From assembly GCA_023412745.1 (NCBI GenBank), contig JAEZBZ010000340.1, positions 1 through 5,459 on the forward strand: a stretch of 5,459 nucleotides of DNA, written 5' to 3'. Origin of the DNA: Pseudomonadota bacterium (lineage in GTDB: Bacteria; Pseudomonadota; Alphaproteobacteria; Rhizobiales; Hyphomicrobiaceae). The notes beneath the pieces were generated by a model, which saw only the letters and a program-made list of their open reading frames with translations, was not told the origin of the DNA and ran no database searches. Each line of letters opens with the position of its first letter. Position 1 is the first letter of the stretch. Positions 1 to 5,335 of this stretch are shown piece by piece. Position numbers and translations under genes: made by a program.

Positions 1-321
1 GAGGAAAGCGAAGGCAGCGACACCGATCTGACCGAAGTGCGCCAGCGCTGGCTGAAAAAGGTCGGCAAGTCACGTGGCGAGGTCGATGCCGACAATGACG
101 ACCTGATCGCCAAGGCCGCTCCGTTGCGCAATCACGGCCTGTTTTCCAAAGCCGAACGCGCGTTGCAGATCGCGGGCTGGAGCGCGCGTGCGCGCGCGGA
201 CATCGAGATCTTCCGGCTGGTGGACAAGGACGGCCTGACGCCGCTGCTGATGGTGCTAAACGCGACGCCGTCGAGTGGGCCGGAGGCGGAGACGGTTACG
301 CCGCCTGCGAAGGAGGCGTAG
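1..321 (+). CDS. C-terminal part of an unrecognised protein (5' end outside the window)
   Basis: The frame is open from the first base and ends at a TAG at 319-321, giving 106 residues with no start in view, so the gene is cut by the window edge. An internal ATG at 37 exists but the frame stays open before it. The visible part starts acidic (EESEGSDTDL), continues as a charged, probably helical stretch (WLKKVGKSRGEVDADNDDL), then a mixed helical region (HGLFSKAERALQIAGW) and a short hydrophobic piece (LTPLLMVLN). It ends in a Pro/Ala/Glu-rich tail that looks disordered. I see no catalytic motif, membrane segment or signal peptide and do not recognise the family. It converges with the hydrolase gene on the other strand, and their last 26 bases overlap. 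Coding is supported by the long open frame and ordinary codon use; the function is unknown. Confidence 0.6.
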   Translation, partial: EESEGSDTDLTEVRQRWLKKVGKSRGEVDADNDDLIAKAAPLRNHGLFSKAERALQIAGWSARARADIEIFRLVDKDGLTPLLMVLNATPSSGPEAETVTPPAKEA

Positions 322-1117
322 GTGCCGCCTCGGTTGCGTCGTCATCCGGTTCCGACCACGTCAGGCCCTTGTAGTTGAAGCCGTCCTCCAGGGTCGGCTT
401 GATGATCTTGAAGTAGGGCGAGAGATCAAAATCCGCCGGTGCGTACAAGCTGTGATGGCGGATGTGCAGGATCTCGCGGCGGCGCTCGCGATTGAGGTCG
501 CTGCTGCGCGCTTTAATGCGCTCGACGCGCGGCAGGATCGGATAGCGCACGCGTCCAAAGGCTTCGGCGATCAGGGTTGAGCAAATGGCGCGCGTGGGCT
601 CGCCCGAACCGAGCGCGATCATGCGGCGGCGCCAGCGGGCCGGCACCGGCGGCGTCGGCAGGAAGTAGCGAGCCAGATCGATGATGTTGCGCATGTCGTA
701 TTGGGTGCCGAGCCGTGAGACCATGAACTGGATGACGTCGTCGCGGTCGTCCAGGGTGAGGCCGATCGGCCGGCAGATGCGGGTGTGATAGTTATCGTAC
801 TTGGATAGTGGCACGGCCACGCAGCCGTCCGCGACGTCCACCTCGATCAGCATGTGGCGGTCGGCGCCGGGGTTGGCCTGATTGAGAGTATCACCGACAT
901 AGAGCGCCGCATGTGACCATGTCGATTGGGTAAGATATTTGATGGCGGCGGAAAACTTGCTGCCGCCAGCCACCAGCACGACATCCGCCGGTCTCAGCGC
1001 GCGGCGCATGGCGAGCGGATCCGGCGGCATGGCCGGCCCCTCGGCGGGTTGCTCGCGCTGTAATGCGCGACTGATGCGATGACCCAACCGATCCAGTAGG
1101 GAATTGAATGCGGACAC
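296..1117 (-). CDS. YiiX/YaeF-type permuted papain-like (NlpC/P60 superfamily) cysteine hydrolase
   Basis: This 273-residue protein has the motif order of circularly permuted NlpC/P60 enzymes, in which the histidine precedes the cysteine. A strand (RPADVVLVAGG, about 42-52) leads to STWSHAALYVGD (65-76) with the likely catalytic His69. IEVDVADG follows (91-98), where Glu92 may be the third polar residue, then GTQYD (137-141), and finally AICSTLIAEAF (177-187) with the likely nucleophile Cys179. Relatives are thought to cleave amide or related bonds; the substrate here cannot be told. There is no signal peptide or lipobox, so a cytoplasmic location is inferred. The N-terminus is a short amphipathic helix and the last 20 residues are acidic and Ala/Pro-rich, probably disordered. 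The start is GTG with a weak AGGT nine bases upstream. An ATG at 1028-1030 with GAGGGG six bases before it is a real alternative (244 residues) that keeps the whole domain. Family assignment is fairly sure, start less so. Confidence 0.85.
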   Translation of the reverse strand: MSAFNSLLDRLGHRISRALQREQPAEGPAMPPDPLAMRRALRPADVVLVAGGSKFSAAIKYLTQSTWSHAALYVGDTLNQANPGADRHMLIEVDVADGCVAVPLSKYDNYHTRICRPIGLTLDDRDDVIQFMVSRLGTQYDMRNIIDLARYFLPTPPVPARWRRRMIALGSGEPTRAICSTLIAEAFGRVRYPILPRVERIKARSSDLNRERRREILHIRHHSLYAPADFDLSPYFKIIKPTLEDGFNYKGLTWSEPDDDATEAAPTPPSQAA

Positions 1118-1173
1118 TTCTGCGGTACCTAGCTGCCCGATGACTGATCTATTCTGACCGATTCTGCGGCGAG

Positions 1174-1202
1174 ACTAGAGCAGCCGCGTGATTGATCGCC
1201 AA
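1174..1202 (-). promoter_or_regulatory. Putative sigma-70-type promoter for the YiiX-like hydrolase gene
   Basis: On the minus strand TTGGCG (1197-1202) and TCTAGT (1174-1179) are 17 bases apart, each matching four of six positions of the -35 and -10 consensus. The -10 lies 56 bases ahead of the GTG start. The stretch GCTGCTCTAG here (1175-1184) recurs at a similar place before the dehydrogenase gene. Prediction by eye only. Confidence 0.3.
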
Positions 1203-1278
1203 GCTGGGCCGAGGAACGTGCGGCGATCATCCCCGGCAGATCGCGGAAGCGTAATCCGGATTGTCCCGGATCACGTCG

Positions 1279-1309
1279 GGCCAATTTGGCCGGGGAGCGG
1301 CCAAGGCCG
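1279..1309. repeat. Cluster of overlapping GGCCAA/TTGGCC inverted repeats
   Basis: GGCCAA (1279-1284) and TTGGCC (1286-1291) are inverted around a single T. The same TTGGCC can instead pair with GGCCAA (1299-1304) across a seven-base loop, and CGGCC/GGCCG (1298-1309) forms a third small inverted repeat. The pairings exclude one another. The cluster lies in the gap after ssb and could add to termination or be a protein-binding palindrome; nothing in the sequence decides between these. Confidence 0.45.
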
Positions 1310-1320
1310 ACTACGTGGGG

Positions 1321-1340
1321 GGAGGGACAATCGCCCCTCC
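1321..1340 (-). terminator. Terminator-like hairpin just after ssb
   Basis: GGAGGG (1321-1326) pairs with CCCTCC (1335-1340) around an eight-base loop, seven bases beyond the ssb stop codon. The stem is strong, but no run of T follows on the minus strand, so it is not a textbook intrinsic terminator. It could instead stabilise the mRNA end. Confidence 0.35.
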
Positions 1341-1347
1341 GGGATAC

Positions 1348-1896
1348 TCAGAACGGGATTTCGTCGTCGAGCGGCTTGTCGAAGTTCTTGCCGCCGCCAG
1401 ATGGCTTGCCCCCACCGCTGCGCCGCGGAGCTTCATTGTAGCCGCCGCCACCGCCGCCGTATCCACCACCGCCGCCGCCACCGAAGCCGGCATCGCCGCC
1501 ATATTCGGACTGGCCACCTTCCTGCATGCCCGCGCCGCCACCGGCACGGCCATCAAGCATGGTCAGCGTACCGTTGAAGCCCTGCAGCACGACTTCAGTC
1601 GAGTAGCGATCCTGACCGGATTGGTCCTGCCACTTGCGGGTCTGCAACTGACCCTCGATGTAGACCTTGGAGCCCTTGCGCAGGTAGTTCTCGGCGACCT
1701 TGCACAGGTTTTCGTTGAAGATCACCACGGCGTGCCACTCGGTCTTTTCGCGCCGCTCGCCGCTGTTCTTGTCGCGCCAGGATTCGCTCGTCGCGATCCT
1801 CAGGTTGACGATCGGCCGTCCGTCCTGCGTACGGCGGATCTCGGGATCCTTGCCGAGATTGCCTATCAGGATCACCTTGTTCACCGAACCAGCCAT
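1348..1896 (-). CDS. ssb: Single-stranded DNA-binding protein SSB
   Basis: This 182-residue protein binds single-stranded DNA, normally as a tetramer, during replication, recombination and repair, and recruits partner proteins through its C-terminal tip. The OB fold covers about residues 1-112, with hallmark stretches VNKVILIGNLGKDPE (5-19), ATSESWRDK (35-43), KTEWHAVV (51-58), YLRKGSKVYIEGQLQTRKW (71-89) and DQSGQDRYSTEV (91-102). Trp40, Trp54 and Phe60 align with the DNA-stacking residues of E. coli SSB; Trp89 matches its Trp88. A Gly-rich linker (about 118-170) follows, and the protein ends in the acidic tip DDEIPF that docks repair and replication partners. Three in-frame starts lie in tandem (TTG 1902, ATG 1899, ATG 1896). 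The last is chosen because AGGAG at 1903-1907 sits six bases before it and it gives the usual MAGSVNK beginning. A LexA-type box upstream suggests SOS induction. Confidence 0.97.
   Translation of the reverse strand: MAGSVNKVILIGNLGKDPEIRRTQDGRPIVNLRIATSESWRDKNSGERREKTEWHAVVIFNENLCKVAENYLRKGSKVYIEGQLQTRKWQDQSGQDRYSTEVVLQGFNGTLTMLDGRAGGGAGMQEGGQSEYGGDAGFGGGGGGGYGGGGGGYNEAPRRSGGGKPSGGGKNFDKPLDDEIPF
1438..1497 (-). repeat. Low-complexity Gly-codon tract in the ssb linker
   Basis: This stretch is nearly all GGC/GGT codons for residues about 134-153, broken by tyrosine codons, and reads as a GCC/ACC trinucleotide run on the plus strand. Such linkers vary in length among SSBs, and the tract may be prone to replication slippage. 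It also creates long spurious open frames on the opposite strand. Confidence 0.6.
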
Positions 1897-1902
1897 CATC
1901 AA

Positions 1903-1907
1903 CTCCT
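1903..1907 (-). promoter_or_regulatory. Ribosome binding site that decides the ssb start
   Basis: AGGAG on the minus strand is six bases from the ATG at 1896, three from the ATG at 1899 and none from the TTG at 1902. Only the first spacing is normal, so translation most likely begins at 1896. Confidence 0.8.
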
Positions 1908-2027
1908 GTATCTTGCCGCCGCCTCAAACCTGGGGCGGTCTCTCGGTTCAAGCCATGCCAGATTCACGTTGCATGAGCCTACCCAAGAACGACGCCCCGG
2001 CCGGGTTGTCCACGGCCGAACGCCCAT

Positions 2028-2042
2028 GTTCTCACTATGTTC
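2028..2042 (-). promoter_or_regulatory. LexA (SOS) box upstream of ssb
   Basis: On the plus strand this reads GTTC-TCACTAT-GTTC, a perfect GTTC-N7-GTTC direct repeat; on the minus strand it is GAACATAGTGAGAAC. That spacing is the known LexA operator of alphaproteobacteria, unlike the CTGT-N8-ACAG box of E. coli. It lies 131 bases before the ssb start, in the gap behind the pentapeptide gene, and overlaps a candidate -10 region. The reading is that LexA represses ssb until DNA damage triggers RecA-driven LexA cleavage. The match is seen directly; LexA binding is inferred. Confidence 0.8.
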
Positions 2043-2060
2043 TCGCAATAGATAGTGCAA
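2034..2060 (-). promoter_or_regulatory. Putative ssb promoter overlapping the LexA box
   Basis: On the minus strand TTGCAC (2055-2060) matches four of six positions of the -35 consensus. CATAGT (2034-2039) matches four of six of the -10, but at a short 15-base spacing; the hexamer at 17 bases (TAGTGA) is poorer. The -10 falls inside the LexA box, where a bound repressor would block polymerase. The implied leader is roughly 130 bases. The exact hexamers are uncertain. Confidence 0.35.
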
Positions 2061-2134
2061 TCGCCACGTCTCCGCAACCGCAGTGTGCGCGACCGGCGAA
2101 GCTGCCAGCGCAGGGCGGGCAGGGTTTACAAGCT

Positions 2135-4192
2135 TCAGTTGCCCCGCAGCGTGTCGACAGCCAGGGTCAGGTCGCGCAGCGGTTTCTGCGAAACCGCTTT
2201 GGTCGCCGCGCAATCAGACGCCTTGAGCCGGTCATGGACAGCCAGGATGTCGCCCTGGAACTCCGGCGCCATTGATCGTTTGGCCACGCCTGTCGCAATC
2301 GCGCCGTTGGCCCAGCGGGCGAGGCACATGATACGCGCCAGATGCGCCGTCAGCGTCAGTTTGTAGTCTGGCGGTTGCACGGAGCGCTCTGTGACGAGAC
2401 GCTGCCAATGGGCCTGCGGTCGCGAGCCTTGCCAGCTGTCGCTGATGGCCTCGTTCAGGATCGATTCCAGCCCGGAACGGACCTCGCTGCGCAGCCGTAT
2501 CGGCGTCACCCGATCGACGGATCGGCTCAGCGTTTCGAGCGCCGGCTGGTCGGGCCGGAGGATGGCTATATTGCTCAGGTCGGCGAGCGCGAGGCTGTCG
2601 TCCTGTGGCGGCAACGTTTGCCAGATGGTGGCGTGCCGCAGATCGGCGGCGGTCAGTTTCGTGCCGGTGAGATCGGCGCCGGCGAGGTTGACGCGCTGCA
2701 GGTCGGCTCCTTCCAGATTGGCATCGCGCAGCACGGCGCCGTGCAGACTGGCGTGCATCATGATTGCGGCCTGCATGGTGGCGCTGGAGAAATCTGCGAA
2801 TTGCGCATGCACGCCGGTCAGATCCGCACCTTGCAGAGATGCGATGAGGAAATTGGCCGCCTGCATCTGCACGCCGCCGGTCACATCGGCCTTGTCCAGG
2901 CGGGCGCCGGAGAAGTCGGCACCGATCAGCAGCGAATAGGGCAGCTCGGCACTCTCAAGGTTGGCTTCCTCGAGCTTGGCATGGCGCAAATCGATCCCGG
3001 CCATCTGGGCGCCGGTCAGGTTGGCGCGGGTGAAATTGGCCCGTTCAGCGCTGACGCAGCGGGCCAGATCGCGATCCTCGGTCAGGATCAGTTCGGAGAT
3101 GTCGGCGCATTGCAGGCGGATATGGCTGAGATCGGCGCCGATGAAACTGGCGCCATCCAGTTCCGCGCCGGTGAGATCGGCGCGATGCAGATCGGTCCGG
3201 TCGAGGCGGGCAAAGCGCAGGTCGCGGCCGCGGAGGCTGATCGAGGCTTCATCGGTCGCCATGCGGCGGCCTTGGCGCTCGGAGACCAGATCCTGGTCAG
3301 TCACGATCAGGTTGCGATGGAAGATGCCCCATAGCGACCCGTCGGGCTTGGGCGCCAGATAAGGCACGGCGAACCCGATTGCGAAGCGGTAGCGGCGTCC
3401 GTCGGCATTGTCCGGTGCCGGAATGAAAGTGCGCGCCAGCCGGTCGAGCCTTTCATCCGGCACGGTGGCAATGAAGTAGGAGAAGAACGCCACGACGATC
3501 ATCACTGCCGATGTCAGCAGGAAACTGAATGGGTGCTGGACCGTGGTCTGCCAAAATGCCTTGAAGAACGAGGCCTCGGCGCGCATCAGGAAGATGCCGA
3601 TCATAACCAGCATCACGATGTCGACGGTCAGCGCGATGCGATGCGTCCAGGTGATGGTGATGTCGTGGTAGGGCAGGAACGCGATCTGGATATAGAGCAG
3701 CAGCACGACCGGCAGTACGACCAGCGTCAGCCAGGACATGCCATGCAGGAAGGCGCTCATAACGATGCTGCGGTGAGGGCCCGCGATCGCCTGCACGAAG
3801 AAGAAGTTATGCAACTCGAGGCGCAGCGGATGGGTGCGGCGGTCGCTGACTTCGAGGGCACGGACGGCTGTGTCGAACTCCAGCGTTTTGCGCGCCAACA
3901 GCACGAGCTGTGAAATGACGCCGAGGTGGAACAGCACCAGCAGGACCGGTGCGAACTGGAAGAACTGGGTGAGCTGGATGTTGACCTGCAGGATCGGCAG
4001 CGTGACCGGCGTTTCCAGCAGCAGGTCCTTGTGGGTGACACCGGCGACCGCCACCATCAGGTAGGCCATCACGCCGATGAATATCAGCCACGCGGTATGC
4101 GAGGTGTCGCTGGAGTTGTTGACGGCTTCCAGCAGGCTATACGGATTGACGGGCGTTTCGTTATCCGCCGCCGCACGACCTGTCTCCGGCAT
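2135..4192 (-). CDS. Multi-pass membrane protein with a large pentapeptide-repeat domain
   Basis: Counting from the ATG at 4190-4192, the protein has 685 residues. After a short polar N-terminus containing NPYSLLEAVNN there are about five hydrophobic segments (near 34-51, 78-99, 153-173, 187-203 and 222-243). A linker of about 70 residues (FAIGFAVPYLAPKPDGSLWG near its middle) leads to pentapeptide repeats of the A(D/N)LxG type, which build a right-handed four-sided helix. Central residues keep exact five-residue spacing in three blocks: 320-365, 387-437 and 448-523. The last 160 residues are mixed and probably helical, with no motif I recognise. The repeat rod and tail are presumably cytoplasmic, anchored to the inner membrane; function is unknown. 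The frame stays open upstream with a TTG at 4348 and an ATG at 4285. I prefer 4192 because GGGGG sits five bases before it and a strong hairpin occupies the upstream stretch. There is no signal peptide. Confidence 0.85.
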   Translation of the reverse strand: MPETGRAAADNETPVNPYSLLEAVNNSSDTSHTAWLIFIGVMAYLMVAVAGVTHKDLLLETPVTLPILQVNIQLTQFFQFAPVLLVLFHLGVISQLVLLARKTLEFDTAVRALEVSDRRTHPLRLELHNFFFVQAIAGPHRSIVMSAFLHGMSWLTLVVLPVVLLLYIQIAFLPYHDITITWTHRIALTVDIVMLVMIGIFLMRAEASFFKAFWQTTVQHPFSFLLTSAVMIVVAFFSYFIATVPDERLDRLARTFIPAPDNADGRRYRFAIGFAVPYLAPKPDGSLWGIFHRNLIVTDQDLVSERQGRRMATDEASISLRGRDLRFARLDRTDLHRADLTGAELDGASFIGADLSHIRLQCADISELILTEDRDLARCVSAERANFTRANLTGAQMAGIDLRHAKLEEANLESAELPYSLLIGADFSGARLDKADVTGGVQMQAANFLIASLQGADLTGVHAQFADFSSATMQAAIMMHASLHGAVLRDANLEGADLQRVNLAGADLTGTKLTAADLRHATIWQTLPPQDDSLALADLSNIAILRPDQPALETLSRSVDRVTPIRLRSEVRSGLESILNEAISDSWQGSRPQAHWQRLVTERSVQPPDYKLTLTAHLARIMCLARWANGAIATGVAKRSMAPEFQGDILAVHDRLKASDCAATKAVSQKPLRDLTLAVDTLRGN
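2618..3241 (-). repeat. Pentapeptide-repeat coding region
   Basis: About 37 five-residue repeats with Leu, Phe, Met, Ile or Val at the centre, usually preceded by Ala-Asp or Ala-Asn, for example ADLTGAELDGASFIGADL. Ten repeats are in register, then a 21-residue interruption, then eleven repeats, then a shift of one residue, then sixteen repeats. The degenerate 15-base period also shows on the plus strand as recurring GGCGCCG and GATCGGC words, which gives a long meaningless open frame there. Confidence 0.9.
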
Positions 4193-4437
4193 CAACGCCC
4201 CCAATTTTACGCCACCCACGACTGGGGCAGACCATAGCGGAGAAACTGTGGCAGTGGGGCCACGTTTCTCAAGTGATGCACGCATCAATGCGTTGCACGG
4301 ATCAACGCTCAGTCCCGCCGCCGTCGCGAGCGCGCCGGCGAGTTCCAAATGCGCCGTGCTCGAACGAGCTCGTATGTCCTCGTAGCTGAACCGGAGATGA
4401 CTGACGGCCCAATCAGGCGGTCGCTGTGGGGTGGCGC
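4193..4437 (-). promoter_or_regulatory. Upstream region of the pentapeptide gene
   Basis: If translation starts at 4192 this stretch is non-coding leader. It holds the hairpin at 4240-4270 and, on the minus strand, TAAAAT (4204-4209), a five-of-six -10 match. That hexamer has no convincing -35 and would give a leader of only a few bases. The in-frame reading through here (from TTG 4348) gives a sequence without any recognisable domain, so a longer protein is possible but not supported. Confidence 0.3.
4240..4270. other. Strong imperfect hairpin upstream of the pentapeptide gene
   Basis: GAGAAAC (4240-4246) pairs with GTTTCTC (4264-4270), and GTGGC (4248-4252) with GCCAC (4259-4263), leaving one bulged T at 4247 and a six-base loop. 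Twelve base pairs over 31 bases is the strongest inverted repeat I found. It ends 48 bases before the preferred start codon. No T-run follows on either strand, so a structured leader, a processing signal or a protein-binding site are all possible. Confidence 0.6.
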
Positions 4438-4465
4438 GCAGGCCGATTTATCGAAACCGGCCTGC
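4438..4465 (-). terminator. Terminator-like hairpin after the dehydrogenase gene
   Basis: GCAGGCCG (4438-4445) pairs perfectly with CGGCCTGC (4458-4465). Inside, TTT (4447-4449) can pair with AAA (4454-4456) across one mismatch, leaving the loop ATCG. The hairpin begins 11 bases past the stop codon on the minus strand, where a terminator is expected, but it lacks a following T-run. Confidence 0.5.
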
Positions 4466-4476
4466 AGCGCAAGATG

Positions 4477-5250
4477 TTAGCCGCCGAGGATCGAATAGCC
4501 GCCGTCGACCGGGATCGCGGTGCCGGTGATGAAGTCGGATGCGCGGCTCGACAGGAAGACCGCGATGCCGGCGAAGTCGGCCGGATCACCCCAGCGGCCG
4601 GCAGGCGTGCGGGCGACGACGCGGTCGTGCAAGCCGTCGACCTGCTTGCGGGCGGCACGGGTGAGGTCGGTGTCGATCCAACCTGGCAGGATACAATTGA
4701 CCTGGATGTTGTCTTTGGCCCAGGCGGTCGCGAGCGACTTGGACATCTGCACGATGCCGCCCTTGGAGGTCGAATAGGCCGGCGCAAAGGGAACACCGAA
4801 AATCGAGGTCATCGAGCCGGTGGTGATGATCTTACCGCCGCCCTGCGCCTTCATCGCGGGATAGACGGCCTGTGCGCAGAAGAACGGTCCGTTGAGGTTG
4901 ACGTCGAGAACCTCCTGCCATTCCTCCGGCGTATAGTCCTGCGGCGCCTTGCGGATGTTGATGCCAGCGTTGGCGAACAGGATGTCTATGCGCTGGAAGC
5001 GATCGAGGGCTGCCTGCACCATGCGCTGCACTGAGGCCTTGTTTTGCACGTCGACTTCGACGGTGGCGCCGCGCGCGCCCATTTTCTGCAGTTCCTCGGC
5101 TGCCGCTGCCGATTTCTTGTTGTCCCGCCCGGCGATGACGACGGCTGCGCCCGCGCGCGCCAAGCCGGTTGCCATGCCAAGGCCAATGCCGCCATTGCCG
5201 CCGGTAACGATGGCCACGCGGCCGGTAAGATCGAAGGGAGAGGGGGTCAT
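4477..5250 (-). CDS. SDR-family NAD(P)-dependent oxidoreductase (classical short-chain dehydrogenase)
   Basis: At 257 residues this has the normal length and all key parts of a classical short-chain dehydrogenase, a Rossmann-fold enzyme that oxidises an alcohol or reduces a carbonyl using NAD(P). The cofactor loop is TGGNGGIGLG (16-25). The second strand ends VVIAGRD (37-43) with Arg42 and no acidic residue at its tip, which favours NADPH. The NAG motif is at 94-96. The catalytic set is Asn118, Ser146, Tyr159 and Lys163 (YSTSK). PGWIDTDL (189-196) and the end VDGGYS are typical. It most resembles the gluconate/2-deoxygluconate/glucose dehydrogenase-like branch, but the substrate cannot be read from sequence. 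The start is the ATG at 5248-5250, just before the usual DLTGRVAIVTGG, with AGGAG (5262-5266) eleven bases upstream. A longer in-frame reading from 5382 adds 44 residues unlike the family and is rejected. No neighbour suggests a pathway. Confidence 0.93.
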   Translation of the reverse strand: MTPSPFDLTGRVAIVTGGNGGIGLGMATGLARAGAAVVIAGRDNKKSAAAAEELQKMGARGATVEVDVQNKASVQRMVQAALDRFQRIDILFANAGINIRKAPQDYTPEEWQEVLDVNLNGPFFCAQAVYPAMKAQGGGKIITTGSMTSIFGVPFAPAYSTSKGGIVQMSKSLATAWAKDNIQVNCILPGWIDTDLTRAARKQVDGLHDRVVARTPAGRWGDPADFAGIAVFLSSRASDFITGTAIPVDGGYSILGG

Positions 5251-5306
5251 TGTCGCGCTAGCTCCTGCAAGGCGAGAGGTGGGATCAATGCTGACGGATG
5301 ATGATA

Positions 5307-5335
5307 TGGCTAGAGCAGCGTATCGAGGCGCGCAA
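5307..5335 (-). promoter_or_regulatory. Putative promoter for the dehydrogenase gene
   Basis: On the minus strand TTGCGC (5330-5335) and TAGCCA (5307-5312) are 17 bases apart. The -35 is a four-of-six match and the -10 is weak. The word GCTGCTCTAG (5310-5319) lies 59 bases before the start codon, as a copy does before the hydrolase gene. Confidence 0.25.

Noticed and set aside
1261..2055. Plus-strand open frame of 264 residues opposite ssb
   Set aside because: It runs antisense to a clear SSB and is Ala/Thr-rich because of the Gly-codon tract; no domain is recognisable.
2061..2134. Terminator directly after the pentapeptide gene
   Set aside because: The best stem (CTGCC with GGCAG) has five pairs and an eleven-base loop with no T-run, so it is too weak to call.
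2618..3241. Repeat pattern considered as a tandem DNA repeat or CRISPR-like array
   Set aside because: The 15-base period comes from degenerate pentapeptide codons. There are no identical repeats and no unique spacers of constant length.
2342..3334. Plus-strand open frame of 330 residues opposite the pentapeptide gene
   Set aside because: Its repetitive GxxQxG pattern is the mirror of the 15-base pentapeptide period on the other strand, and it has no ribosome site or known domain.
4193..4348. Longer pentapeptide protein starting at TTG 4348 or ATG 4285
   Set aside because: Neither start has a ribosome site, the added residues form no recognisable feature, and the hairpin at 4240-4270 fits a leader. 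Not fully excluded.
4364..4373. Palindrome ACGAGCTCGT upstream of the pentapeptide gene as an operator
   Set aside because: A ten-base perfect palindrome is common by chance in GC-rich DNA, and it matches no binding site I know.
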